Source of the DNA: Angomonas deanei
Lineage: Eukaryota; Euglenozoa; Kinetoplastea; Trypanosomatida; Trypanosomatidae
DNA length: 64,000 nt
Direction: 5' to 3'
Assembly: GCA_903995115.1 (NCBI GenBank)
Contig: LR877148.1
Coordinates: 622,501-686,500 of the forward strand
In this document: in pieces, positions 44,801 through 56,876 of the stretch
Numbering within the stretch: position 1 is the first letter of the stretch
How the letters are laid out: each line of letters starts with the position of its first letter
Notes under the pieces: model-generated
What the model was told of the DNA's origin: nothing
Database searches by the model: none
Seen by the model: the letters and a program-made list of their open reading frames with translations, nothing else
Program-made: the position numbers and the translations under genes

Positions 44801-46267
44801 GCCACCCAAGAACGACTTAGCCCAATTCTTCCTCGATGGTGTCGTGGGGGTCCCGATGGATAGCATGTGCTGCCGCATCTGTGTCTACATTACAGACGGC
44901 ACAGGGCCGAAGGACCGGATCAACCTCCACGACCCCCATGTGTTCATCCGTCCGCCGGACTTGGTGGCCTATCAGGATCTGAACTCCAGCTGTATTGAGC
45001 CAGAGTTTGCCGCCATGCACAAGGTGAAGATTGGCCCCAACACCCACGCCGTCTGTGTCGTCGAGTACATTGTTGAGCGACAGGAGGAGCCCGTGTGCTT
45101 GGGGCACTGTTGCATACCCATCAACAAAACCTCCTACACGGGTAGCTTCCTCACCCGCCTCAAGCTGGGGGACCCCCGACGGTCCCAGGAGCGAGACCCC
45201 GAGGACGGGCGGCCGGTCGGTCGTGTCGTCGATGAGCAACAGCGCCTCACCAAAAACTACGAACAGCAGCAGTTGGAGCTCAGCGTGGACTCCCAGTTCC
45301 TCCGCAACGTCCTCCCTGCCAACCCCGCAAGCGCGCGGAGTGCCTTCCCATGTCCTACCTCGTCTGGCGTGTCGACAACGCCAACCCCGACGCCCCTTAC
45401 CAGGAGGCACCTGGGCAGCTGCCGCTCTCCCAGGCGGAGATCCAGGTGTACAACTCGCGTGTGCCGCTGCCGGAGACGACCCCCAGCGCCAAGGGGATCA
45501 AAAATCAAAAGTTTGCGACGGAAGAGTTCATTGGGCCTGCCACCGCGATTGGCGATGGCATCTCCTACATCGCCCCGTACGCCCCGGCAAGGGGATTGTT
45601 CGTGCGGGTAGAAGGCTGTCGGGGGATGGGGGACGACGCCGCCATCTACTCTGTCGTTTGCCGGCTGCACACCCCGCAGGAGGGCTGTCCGCCCAAGTAC
45701 ACGGGTATGCCAGACTGGATGAGCGACGTGGGGGCACCGCAGTACAAGGACCCGCCGTTCCTCTTCCCCAAACTCCCCTTCAATCAGCTCACCGTGTTCA
45801 TCTTTACTTTGCTGAAGATTACCAACGTGCATGGCACCCCCAAGACACAGCCCATCGCGTGGACCATCACCAAAGCGTTTATGGACGACAACAATGTGGC
45901 GCGACAGGGAAGGTTCGTGCTGCCGTGGTTAGACGACGGGGACTGCCCGGAGGCCATTCTCAAGCGGCTGCACACGGAACGGTTGGATAAGGTGTTCATC
46001 TCCTCCCTGAAGGACAAGTCGATTCAGTTCCACGAGCCGCCCTCCACCGTCACCATCTCCCAAGGACTGCCGCTATTGATCCCACAGCTGGTCGACATCA
46101 CGGCCGGCTCCCCCCAGCCACGTCAGCTGCTTATGCCAGGCCCAATGAAGAAGCAGTTCCCTTCCTATACCTATGAAGGGCAAGTCGGCTGCACCCTCAT
46201 CACACAGAATAACATGTGCTTCAATGGTATTGTCCCGCAAGAGCTTCTCCCACGCTATTTCTCGTGA
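41833..46267 (+). CDS. CCDC17-like coiled-coil/C2-type protein (frame broken twice)
   Basis: About 1,478 residues in three frames (41833-43014, to 45611, to 46267). The N-terminus is a single C2H2/C2HC-like finger (MPTCPDCGQLC...HLQQHRMNC), followed by coiled coil (residues ~80-170), an acidic/basic linker, a beta-rich C2-like block (NPGNYALRLGTLHGLDLSI), a Pro-rich stretch, a long Lys/Glu/Arg single helix (44290-44545) and a second beta-rich region to the end. Finger, coil and C-terminal beta domain recall CCDC17 of ciliated eukaryotes, though it is much longer; this is a tentative match. Joins: one T at 43011-43012 and one C at 45347-45349 seem missing. Across the second break NPASARSAF runs into PMSYLVWRVDNANPDAPYQ. 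Confidence 0.65.
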
Positions 46268-46998
46268 GGTCGAGGGCTACATGAAAAGTGTAAAGTCCGG
46301 TACCGGCAGTGCGGCACAGTCATTCAGAGAATTGTAAATAAACAATTCAAATAGATGTAACAATGATTTTATAAAGCAAAACAAAAAGCGAACAATATAA
46401 ATATATTTGAAACCGACTCTTAACATTCTTCTTGCTGGGTCCAACTTTGAAACATCCGTTCATTATACAATATGGTGAGAAAAACAAAAAAAGAAAAAAA
46501 AAAGGACTGTCATTCTTACGAGTGATACAGACTGTGTGTGTGGGTATGATTTTGTGTTTTCCTTTTGGTGTTCAATTGCTATTGTTCCAATTGTTGGTAT
46601 TTGTTTTGTATTATTAGTTTAGCTCGTATCATTTTTTTTTTTTTTGTAATTATTGAACGTCGTTTTTTGTGTATCATTATCTGCCATATTATTATAGAAA
46701 AAAAAAATATTAATGCTATGTATCATATTTTTGATAACTCGTCGTTGTTGTTTTCCTAATTATTATTATTATTTACAAACATGTACCTATAATACCTGTA
46801 TACAAATAAAAAAAAAAAAAAAAAATTAACCTCATTTTCGTGTTTTCAGTTGTTTCTTATCGTCGTGTATTAAAATATCTCAATGTATCCCAATATATCT
46901 TTCTCCCCCTCATCCCTCTTCAGTATTATTATTATGCGCTTGTAGAGCAAACATACACGTTAGATTCTTTTATTTTTATTCTTTTAGATTCATCAAAA
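46268..46998 (+). other. Spacer (731 bp) with predicted SL acceptor
   Basis: A/T-rich. Several short frames show no coding character. A C/T-rich tract at 46899-46921 followed by AG at 46922-46923 is the best acceptor; a later AG at about 46986 is an alternative. Confidence 0.5.
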
Positions 46999-48699
46999 AT
47001 GAGTGCCATTCGGTTTAGCACGTCTCGCCCCAAAACGGTATTTATTGAGCGCGATTCGTATCCAAAGAACACGAATGAAAACTTACGCGACTCCATGAAG
47101 CTGAAGCCAACTTTGGCACAAAAGCAACCCGACAGGGGAAGTAGTTTATCGTATGCAGAGGCGAATCGTAATAGTGGTCGCAGCCTTGTACTGCCACAAT
47201 CGCACTCAGTAGCTCGTATCCCCGTGGAGAAGTGCGTCCAACCCACATCCGTGGAAACAGACTTCTCTATCCTCTATGCCAATCATTTTCAACTGCTCAA
47301 TGGGATTGTCGCCACGACACACCATAGAAACGATCACCATCCGGACCTTTATTATTTTGGCAGTGAGAACTCCTTTTTGGAGCACAAAATGAACGTTTTC
47401 TACGAACACATTTATGAAAAGTGCATCACCGAAAAGGCAGGCGATGCCATGGTGTATTCGTTTGACACCGGGGCGCTCGGTTTACTACAACGTCTCGATA
47501 ATATGCTGTCGTACCTCGAAGGGAAGATGAGCTGTGCGGGGCAGCTGCAGCCATACGGCGCGCCTTCTCAGAGTGTGTTACGGTTACCAGAGAGGGAAGA
47601 AAACCTACATGAGGTATCGTCCTCCTCCTACCACCGCCCACAGAGTAAGTTGGTCCTCTCCTACACACACCACGACCACCGTCGGGACAGTTTGGTGTGT
47701 ACCTCCGACCTCACGAACGCCTCCGCGGCGGACCCTATCACCCTGCAGTGTGTCCTGCACCACGCCAGGCTGGACTACGCCGACCTCCGTCTGTTGCGGT
47801 GTCAGGTGGAAGAGGGTCTTCTGCGGTCTGCCCTTCAATCCGAGTGGGGTCTCTCCTGGCACCACCACAGTCACCACATGCGACAGGCACTACACCAGGA
47901 AGAGGAGAGGAAGAAGGAAATGCATGCCGCCAGTCACGCCGGTACCTTGGCGCAACAAGTCCATCAACTGCGTCAGGCCTTGGGAGAGAGGGAGGCGGAG
48001 GCACAGGCATTGCGCGAGGAGAGGGAAACGTCCCGCCACAATACGGAAGAACTATATGAGCGGTTTAGAAACAACTTGGAGGACATGAAGGAAAAGTTAA
48101 ACGCAACGGAACGCGAAAAGAAGGAAATGTTTCGCGAGCTGCAAGAGCTGGAGGCACGGGTGAAGCTGAGTGACGTTGGTAGACGGCAACAGGTCTCACA
48201 AGAGTGTCAAACGGCACTGTACCTTACTTCCTTGATGGAAGTGGTACAACGGAACCGCATTGAAAAGGAAGAACAGAGCACGTGGATCGACCTGTGGCAG
48301 TACAAGACCCAACTGTACGCCCGTCAGCTACAATTCAACCAGACCAGTCAGCACAAGATGGCGTTCCGCCTGCTGATGCAGCTGGAAGTGGCGGAACGAG
48401 AGAATATTTATAAAGAAGAGGTGTTCTGGCGGCGTGATTTCTTTTACCTATACACCGACTATCAACGAGAAATCCAGTCCGATCGGTGGAAGTCTAAACT
48501 TTCCTTTTTGAATCGGCCACCCGTTACGGCTCTACCGGAGACCACCGTGCCCGACAGGGAGACCGACCTGCACTCCACCCCAGCACCACTCATCGTGGAA
48601 CCGACGGGACAGCGGACGGCGCGGGCCTTCAAGAAGAATACCCCCACCCGACGGCAGTGGCCTCTGCTGGACGAGTCCCATGATGTCTCATTCCACTAG
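46999..48699 (+). CDS. Coiled-coil protein, unknown function
   Basis: 566 residues from the ATG at 46999; upstream in-frame codons lie before the predicted splice site and have no ATG that fits. The centre (about residues 300-410) is a long coiled coil rich in Glu/Arg/Lys/Gln, preceded by a His-rich segment (HHHSHHMRQALHQEEE). The N-terminal part is basic and Ser/Arg-rich; the C-terminal part (about 410-500) is helical with Trp/Tyr/Arg (WIDLWQYKTQLYARQLQ). This looks like a cytoskeletal or basal-body structural protein, but no family is recognised. The frame is intact. Confidence 0.8.
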   Translation: MSAIRFSTSRPKTVFIERDSYPKNTNENLRDSMKLKPTLAQKQPDRGSSLSYAEANRNSGRSLVLPQSHSVARIPVEKCVQPTSVETDFSILYANHFQLLNGIVATTHHRNDHHPDLYYFGSENSFLEHKMNVFYEHIYEKCITEKAGDAMVYSFDTGALGLLQRLDNMLSYLEGKMSCAGQLQPYGAPSQSVLRLPEREENLHEVSSSSYHRPQSKLVLSYTHHDHRRDSLVCTSDLTNASAADPITLQCVLHHARLDYADLRLLRCQVEEGLLRSALQSEWGLSWHHHSHHMRQALHQEEERKKEMHAASHAGTLAQQVHQLRQALGEREAEAQALREERETSRHNTEELYERFRNNLEDMKEKLNATEREKKEMFRELQELEARVKLSDVGRRQQVSQECQTALYLTSLMEVVQRNRIEKEEQSTWIDLWQYKTQLYARQLQFNQTSQHKMAFRLLMQLEVAERENIYKEEVFWRRDFFYLYTDYQREIQSDRWKSKLSFLNRPPVTALPETTVPDRETDLHSTPAPLIVEPTGQRTARAFKKNTPTRRQWPLLDESHDVSFH

Positions 48700-48848
48700 G
48701 CTACACTACGGCGGGTCAGCATTGTTTGTTTGTGTTATTGTACATTGAAGAAATTAGTTATTGTTGTTTTTTGTGAACTGACTGGTATTCTCGTATATGC
48801 AAAAAAAATCCTACAATTCTCTCCCCATCTAACACTCACCTGTAAGGA

Positions 48849-51800
48849 ATGGAGTTTGTAAACGTGGGTGCTTTACTCCTCGATGGGGTCACCACCCCAA
48901 ATAGCTCAGAGTCCGACCACAGCGACAATGACAGTTTTTACCTGAAAGAACCAGCTGAAAAGAAGAACTCTGGTTTTTATTTTGTCAACCACGACCCGCC
49001 GCCGCTACGGACCTATGTCCCCCTACATGTGGATACGACGCCGCTCAAAGCGTATATCACTTCCCTCTTTTATCCGGAAGTGTATATGAAAGTATTTTAC
49101 GCCGCGCGGCTGACCTTTATGGTCGCCCTACCCTTGTCTCTGCTGGCACGCATCCCTCGCATGATGAAAATATTTCCCTTTCACGTGGTAATCCCTCTGT
49201 TTGGTATCGTCGACTCTCGTTACCGAACTGGGGAGCAAATTGCAGGGTGTATCATGTCCTGTCAGGCGGCGCTGTTTTTCCTCGTCTACGGTACGCTGCT
49301 AAACGTCTGGAACACACTCGACCACCCCAGCGCGTGGTGGTGCTCGGTTATATTCGGTGTCTTTGTGGTGTCGCTCTTCGGAGACGTCCGTTCAAAGCGC
49401 TATCTCTGTCTCTTTACCGCTCTCATTGTTGGTATGCAACACTCGCCCGGGGGTACCCGCATTATCAATCCCGCTCTCTGTGCACGAGATGTGGTGATGG
49501 CGTCCGGGTTCGCCCTCCTCCAGGTATTCGTTCCACCGCGCACCAACGCCAGGGAGGCCGACGACATTATGCGAGGGGTATGGCAGCACATAATACGCAT
49601 CATGAAGAGTGCCACCGTGGCGTGCTGGTCCGAGGACCCCATTGAGTGTACCCTGGCGCTGAGTAACATGGCGACGGAACCGATTCAAAACGCTCTCGCG
49701 GAGATGCCAATGAAGCTCAACTTTGTCATGTACGAGCCCTGGGTGACGACACTGCAGCTACAGCTACGGCGGGAGAGAGTGGAGTTGCTGCAGAACTTCC
49801 GCCCCGTATACACGCCTTGACCGACACGGCCAGAACTACCGTCATGAAACGCCCTTTCCGTCTTCAGCAGAAGGCGGACCCAGGAACCGTCATTGACACG
49901 GAGGAGCTGCTGCTGGGTAAGGCTGCGCGCCGTGGAAAGAGTCGCAGAGCCGCACGAAGGGAGGAAGAGAGTATGCCGTACGGCAGAAGCGCGTCGGACC
50001 TGCCGGACGACCATTTGCCTTACGGCGAAGGTAAGGATACTAAAAAAAACACCACCGTCACTTTTGAGGAAGATAAAAAATCCGACGACGAGGGGGAGAA
50101 CCCCTACTACAGGTCTGTCCGTCGTTCTGTCTCTCGTGTGTTTGGCGTCAAAGGCACTGACGCAGAAGAGGAAAGGGATGAGAACCCTCTCGGGAAGCCA
50201 ATTCGTAGACGGAGTGGTAAATCAGACGGCAGCTCTTGTCGTTCAGCGGAGGGGGGCGACGACAAGTCCCTCGTGGCGTGGAGAAAGTCCAAGCGCATTA
50301 CGGAGGAGCCGCTACGAAACTTTATTCGTGCCTTCGAGGATACCGCCAGTGCGCTGGGGAAACACCTGAACCCGAAAGACGTCGCCGCCAACGTGCCCTT
50401 CGATGAACTGCAAGAGGCTTCCTCCGATCTGCGTACCGCCATCAACAAGATCCACTTTGAATACTTGATCAAGGGAGATCACCCGGTGAACCCGGTCCGA
50501 TACAACAACACCATCTTCATTCACCTTTCCCTCATTGCCATGGCTGATCGTGTCATTGCCTATGGTGAGCGGATGCGCAACTTTGATCGTTCCAAGTACA
50601 AGTCGCAGTGGCGTCGTATATGGGAGTTCTGTTTCTACGACCATTGGAGCCGTTTCTGGGAGGATCTGCCGAAGCGACTGACCCTCGCCACCCCTCGTGA
50701 CGTACGTATCGTGAAGGATGCTATCAAGATGGCGTGTGCCTACGGCGTGGGTGTCATGTTCACCCAGTATATGGATCCTGAACACGCCTATTACTTTGGT
50801 ATGGCTATTCTGATGGGCGTGGGCTGGCCGACGGCAGGAGACACGATGGTGGCGTCTGTGTATCGTATTACGGGTATGGTTTGCGCGAGTGCGATCGCCT
50901 ACGTCGCCGTGTGGCACACCAACAACCTTTCAGGAGAGCTGGCGATTGCACTCGCGGGTGTGTTCATTTCCCTCTTGTTTCGTGACGTAATGCCGTACGC
51001 CCACACGGCGCAGTATTGCAGTATGTTGATTATCACATCCCTGAACAGCGCAGGTACAAAACTAGTTCTCTTGTCTCGTATCGTCTCGAACGCCTTCACG
51101 GTGATGGCCTACTACGTGATTTGTGTCTTCATGTTCCCCATCGACGTCCTCAAGGTGACGTACTCGTATCAAATGAAGAGTTGTCTGTTCATCACGGGTC
51201 AGTTCACCCAGCTGGTCCGTATTATGAACGTTCCGCTGAACTGTGCCGACCCAGAGCGGCGAGAGGCCCTCATGGCAGAGTTGAGAGTGTTGGACCGGTC
51301 CCGTCGGGAAGGATTTCAGATCATCGCCACATTCGGTATGTGGATGCACAAGGCTATTATGGAGCCCACCGCCAGAGGTCTGCCCTACCCGCTGCAAGAG
51401 ATGAAAAGTGTCTACAGTTCCCTCCGCCGTCTGTCGTCCGCCACAGACATGATGTTTGTGGCACTCTTTCAGCTCTACACCCCTCGGGCCAACCCAGTGG
51501 ATGAGTCCATCGCCACCCAAATACGCTTGATCACACCGGTGATGCGTAAGATTGATGTAAAGATGCGGGTTGTGATGCAAGACTTCATTGACGCCATGGC
51601 GACTCCACTGCAGTGGACACCAGAAGGCGCGACCCGTCATTTCTCTGATTTCCTCGCTCTCAGCAAAGACTTGCACGATGTGTTCAATACGCAGAGTCGA
51701 CGAAGTATAGAGGCGCTACGAGAGGAGTTTCGCAACTCTGTCATGAACCGCACCTTTGCGCGGGCCGCACAGTCCAACATTATCCCAACGCCCCCTATCA

Positions 51801-52333
51801 CGGGAAACAACTTTGCCGTGCCCTTTTCTCAGAACAACAGCTTTTTCCCTCCTGGCCGCAACACCAGTTTCATCCCTGCGAACACATCGTTCGCCAAAGT
51901 TTCCACCGACGGAGTCGCCACCACGCTACAGGGAAAGGACTTGGAGGAGGCGCTAGACCCTATTGAGAGGGCGGCAGAAGAAGAGGCCTACACAGACTTC
52001 ATCGGGGCGAGACCCACCGCCGTGGACGACGACGCCAGCACGACAACGCATCCACTCTCGACCAACGATACCGCCGTGCCCATCGGGGACGCCCCTCTGC
52101 AGACGCAAGTTAGTTTTGTCGACAGTGACCCCCGTGGCGGTGTATCCTTCGTCGGTATCCCACCCGTCCGCTTTAGTGTGGAGAACGATATGGAAATGGT
52201 ACTTTCTATTATTGTGGCGTCGGAGATTTTCTTTGGTGAGGCGGAGCGCTTGTTACGGACCATGTACAACATCAATCTCTACGCACGGAGCAGGGATGGG
52301 CCCCCTAAGCTGGAGAGTCCATTTGAGGTTTGA
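48849..52333 (+). CDS. FUSC-like membrane protein, paralogue 2 (frame broken near 49816)
   Basis: About 1,161 residues. A first TM block (residues ~75-225) with YPEVYMKVFYAARLTFMVAL is followed by a cytosolic region, a second TM block (~residues 620-780 overall) and a polar tail. Both TM blocks align with the tandem neighbour at 53052; the conserved link NFDRSKYKSQWRRIWEF and the segment around HWSRFWEDLPKRLTL are near-identical. This is the FUSC/ArAE-like architecture; the substrate is unknown. The first frame stops at 49820 (TTGA overlap), but the neighbour reads through the same place (HALTDSARSMM versus YTPLTDTARTT), so one C seems missing at 49815-49816. A separate gene start at this point is therefore rejected. 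Confidence 0.85.
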
Positions 52334-53051
52334 CAAGATTGTATATCGACGTATTGTTATTATTATTCGAACGTTACTGTTCACGTCAGTATAGTTGACA
52401 TACACACAGAGAGACACACTCACATTTAAAAAAAAAAAAGAAAGGAAAATATTAATTAATTAATATGTTTAATTTCTATTATTCGCGGTGTATGTTATAT
52501 GTTTTTAAAAAGTAAAGTAAAAAAAAAGTCTCGCTAATCACCAACGGTTATTAAGGGACTTCCGTTGCAGTGGATTTTGTATTTATAAACGATGTTTAAA
52601 TTAAAGGTTTATCATTGGTTATACTGGCAAGGTGCGCGACGGTAATGAGCGAGAAAACCAAAAACGATGGGATGCACATTTTTTTATTGTTTGTTGGATC
52701 ACTCATTTTTTTTATTATTATGATTATTAGCATATATACCTGTTTTTTCCCTACTCTTCCCAAAAACACTTCGACCCCACGAGGATTAGGTGCAGAAGGA
52801 GGGAGGAGGCATCCATGTTGTACGACGTATCCTTTTTTTTTTTTTCTCCTCTTTACTTACTAACGGTTTTTTTTTTTTTTTTACCGACGAGAAAAACGCA
52901 GATAGTATCATAATAAGAGCTCTGAAAACATAAAGGTCACTATCTTTTCTCACATTCACGCATGGATTCCTTTCTTTTCTCTCTCTTTTTTGTTTCCACT
53001 TTATCTGTTCACAGAATTGTATAGAGATAGTTTAGTCTTTTATTAGGGGCG
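52334..53051 (+). other. Spacer (718 bp) with predicted SL acceptor
   Basis: AT-rich with no gene. A long C/T-rich tract at about 52970-53010 followed by AG at 53013-53014 is the likely acceptor, ~38 nt before the ATG. T runs near 52829-52846 and 52867-52882. Confidence 0.5.
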
Positions 53052-56000
53052 ATGCAAAACGTCAATTTCTCCGCCCTGTGGGGGACCTCCCAGGGACGGG
53101 ACGAGGAGGAGAACAGTAGTTTCACCTACTCCGCCAAACAGCGGGAGGGCACACCGACGGACGACGACGCAAAAGGGGATGTGGAGGAGCCCGTGACAAA
53201 ACTCAACCGTCCCCCGCGGGTCCCCCTAGACCCTCGTGTCTCCTTGGAAGGGGATGGCACGCCGCTCAAGTCCTACGTGCAGGCACTCTTCTACCCGGAG
53301 GTGTACATGAAGATCTTCTACGCCCTCCGCATCACGCTGCTCGTGGCCTTTCCGCTAGCCCTCCTGGCACGGCACCCCAGTGTGAACTACAAATTCCCCG
53401 CGCACGTGGTGCTCCCGCTCTGGGGCATCGTCGACTGTCGCTACCACATTGGCGAGCAAATTGCGGCCAGTATTGTCAGTTATCAGTGTGGTATCTGGAT
53501 GGGGGTGTGGGGGACGATCAACAATGTCTGGAACCTTCGCTATCACCACTCCGCGTGGTGGTGCGCCATCCTGGCGGTAGGGTTCGTGATGTTTTTGTTT
53601 GGAGACGTCCGGGGGAAACGGCTGTTTGTGTTGCAAGGGATTCTTATTCTTCAAATGGAGTACCTGCCAGGTGGGACGGCGCTGGACTACCCCATCAAGG
53701 TGGGCAAAGATATGATCCTGGCGACGACCTTTGCCATGCTGCAGGTGTGGCTGCCCCCGAGGTCCAACGCCAGGCAGTGTGATGAAAGTTTGGCCAAGTG
53801 CTGGAACTTCATTGATCACATTGTGAAGAACGCCCTGCGGGTCTGCTGGACCGACGACCCTATTGAGTGTGCGCTGTGTATGAATGAGCTGACCACGGAA
53901 CCTTTTCAGAATCTCATTAATATTATTCCTGGTCAAATGAACTTCATTATGTACGAGTTTTGGGAAAGTACACTGCGGTTAGAATTGCGAAAAGAGCGGT
54001 TTGAGCACATCAAAACGTGCAATCCATTTCTACACGCGCTAACCGACTCCGCGCGGTCCATGATGGTGCGACGGCTGCAAGGGATGAAGGTGGTCCGACA
54101 ACCAGAGACAGAGCCACCGCGACAAAAAAAGGACAACCCCCTGTTGGACTCCGAGGAGGAATACAGCACCAACTCCCGCGAGCCGTTCGCCTGGACGCGG
54201 TCGCAGAGCAGTTTTGTGGGACCGGCGGCGAAGACACGTCCCTCCATCGTGACGAACCGGGAGCAGGTGTTCCGCTCGCAGGCCGACACGGAGCTGTGGC
54301 GGCGATCGCGGGAGCTGCTCTCCCACTCCGTGGATAACTATCTCTTCTGTCTGAAGGATGTCACGACGGCGCTGGGCAAGTACCTGAACCCCAAGGATGT
54401 CGCCACCAAAGTGCCATTTGACGCCTTACGCGACGCGGCGGAAAATCTGTACCAAGATTTAAACAAGATGCACTTTGAGATACTGATCAAAGGCAACAAG
54501 GCGGTCAGCCCGTTTGTGTACTCGCACACTGTATTCTTTCACGTCACGTTAATCTCCCTCGCCGAGCACCTTTTTCAGTACGGCGAGAAGATGCGTAATT
54601 TTGACCGCTCCAACTACAAGTCGCAGTGGCGTCGTATGTGGGAATTTTTCTTTTACGATCATTGGAGCCGTTTCTGGGAGGATCTGCCGAAGCGGTTGAC
54701 CCTCGCCACCCCCCGTGACGTACGTATCGTGAAGGATGCTATCAAGATGTTCTGTGCGTATGGTATCGGCGCCGTCTACACACAGTACACCGATGTTGAA
54801 AATGCCTATTACTTTGGTATGGCGATCTTAATCGGAGTCGGTCAACCGACGGCGGGAGACACCATGATTGCCTCCGTGTACCGTATTACCGGTATGGTCT
54901 GTGCCTGCTCCATCGCGTACATTGCCGTGTGGCACACCAACAACTTGGCGGGAGAGTTGGCCATTTCCCTTGCGGGGGTATTCATTGCGGCACTTTTCCG
55001 TGATGTGCAGCTGTACGCCCACACGGCGCAGTATTGCAGTATGCTGATCTGCACCGCGCTCAATAGCGCTGGTACCAAGTTGACCCTTCTGTCCCGTATT
55101 GTCTCTAACACATTTACCGTGATGACGTACTACGTGATTTGTGTCTTTATCTTTCCCATTGATGTCCTGCGCGTGACAGACGCCGCCAAGGTGAAGGCGC
55201 TGGGGGTGGTGCTGGACCGGTTTAGTGGCCTGGTGGACATTGCCACTCAGCCAGTCGTGTTGGAGAGCGATGACGACGACGACGACGATGAGGACGACAG
55301 TGGCTCCGCCTCCTTCCACGGGGATGGAAAGTCCAAGATGACCATAGAGCGACATGAGAACAAAGTGTTTATTCGGCAGTATACACAGGAGCGACTGGAG
55401 GCCCTGCGTCTGTCGCGGACCCCCATGTGGGTGGCGGTGCACGCCTTCGGTATGTGGATGATGAAGGCCGCCGCGGAGCCCACCTCCCACGGTAACGCCT
55501 ACCCCTTGGACGACATGAAAAATGTGTACAGTTCGCTCAAACGACTGGCCTCGGCGACCGACGTGTTACACGCGGGACTCACCACGCTGTGTCGTCCCCG
55601 AGTGACGGGGACCGGCTCACAACACCACCACCACAAGGCGGTTCGGGGGATGATGCGGTCGGTGCTAAAAGTGACGGTGTCCATTGACGCGCATGTGCGC
55701 ATCATGATTCAGGACTTTATTGATGCCATGGCGATCCCTCTCCAGTGGAACATGGAGCGCGCCACCGTCCACTTCACAGACGTTTCTTCGCCGTTCGCGC
55801 TGTCGTCCTTTCCTCCTTCCCTTCCCTTTTCGTAAGTTCCTCGCCATCAGCGCTGACCTCCACTCCTCCTTTGATAAGGCACACCGGCGCTACGTGAAGG
55901 CGATGCGGAAGGATTTTAGAACGAAAGTAAAGCAGCGAGCGGTGACGGCGGCGGCGAACAGCTTCCAGCTACAGCCGGATGTGGTACAGCAGTTGGTGAA

Positions 56001-56538
56001 TGAGAGCTTTGCGAATCACAACGCTGGCAGTAGCAGTAATCTAACGAGCACCAAGGACACCAACTTGTCTTTCTCCCACCCCGACCAGACCAGCTCCGAC
56101 GACGAACCGGAGGAGCACTACCGGACTGACGCCGTGGCAGATGAAGTGGCGAACACCATCACGAATGCTTCCTTTGCGGCCGTGGCGGCAGATAACAACC
56201 AAAACAAGAGCAGCAACAGTCCCTTCAACGAGGGCGCAGGGCAGCGCACGGCACAGCAGGGGAAGGTGAAGCAGGTGGTCCTCCCTTTTGCGGAGTTGGC
56301 GGAAAATGAGGAGTATATTAACTTTGTCAGCAACAACCGCACTTTTGTGCAAAATCTCAAACCGGAGGAGTACACACTCAGCCACGATGTCAACATGATT
56401 ATCTCCATGCTCGTCGCGACCGATATGTTTTTTGGGGAGTCGGAGCGGCTGCTGAAGACCATGTACAGCGTCAACCGCTACGCCAAGAGTCGTATGGCCC
56501 CTCCAGTGAACTCCTGGAGAGATATTGTAGATATGTAA
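53052..56538 (+). CDS. FUSC-like membrane protein, paralogue 3 (interrupted by a 55-bp GT...AG insertion)
   Basis: About 1,143 residues if 55782-55836 is removed. It has two TM blocks as in its tandem neighbour, and NFDRSNYKSQWRRMWEF and HWSRFWEDLPKRLTL are shared almost exactly. An Asp run (DDDDDDED) sits at about residues 738-745. The open frame ends at 55835, inside the insertion. With it removed, HFTD joins FLAISADLHSSFDKAHRR, matching HFSDFLALSKDLHDVFNTQSRR of the neighbour without gap. The tail ends at 56538 in ESERLLKTMYSVNRYAKSR, equal to EAERLLRTMYNINLYARSR of paralogue 2, which proves that both parts belong together. The start is the first ATG after the splice acceptor. Confidence 0.87.
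55782..55836 (+). other. Candidate cis-spliced intron (55 bp, GT...AG)
   Basis: The insertion begins GTTTCT and ends GTAAG, is 80% pyrimidine and has an unbroken 26-nt pyrimidine tract at 55806-55831 just before the AG. Exact removal restores the reading frame and gap-free alignment with the tandem paralogue. Near-repeats (GTTTCTTCGCC at 55782 and GTTCCTCGCC at 55836) flank it, so an imperfect duplication or insertion footprint is the alternative. The 5' splice site is not canonical and no clear branch point is visible. Confidence 0.5.
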
Positions 56539-56876
56539 GCATTGAAGAAAGAAAGAAAAAAAAAAAACGAATTATATCAATGTAAACGCGTTAGGTGGAA
56601 CGCACATGTAAAATACGGCAAATTATAAAAAAGCATACTTCTATCGTTGTCCGTCCCATCTCTTATATATCAATTTTCTGCAAAGAAAAAAAAAAGAAAA
56701 ATGCGTGCGGGTCCCTTTGAAGGGGAGGGGGGTTAATAACAACCCGTTTCACTTGTTGTACATTAAATCATGCACCTTTTTCGCCTTTTTTGTTACTCTT
56801 CAACACAAAAAAAAAAAAAGTTAGTGATACCCTTATCGGTTCACCCATTTACCTTGTTTATAATTATTTTCCTATT
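56539..56876 (+). other. Spacer
   Basis: AT-rich with an A run at 56806-56818 followed by AG at 56819-56820; a G-rich patch (GGGGAGGGG) lies near 56722. No gene seen. Confidence 0.4.

Noticed and set aside
49817-49820. TTGA/ATGA stop-start overlaps (also at 33904-33907 and 43011-43014) suggesting translationally coupled genes.
   Set aside because: TTG is not a normal eukaryotic start, and paralogues or domain continuity show that the two pieces are one protein; a break near a stop gives such overlaps by chance.
55899-56538. A separate small gene starting at the internal ATG near 55901.
   Set aside because: The region aligns end to end with the C-terminal part of the tandem paralogue, so it is the 3' exon or part of the same gene; an SL-tagged short transcript remains possible and is noted under the intron finding.
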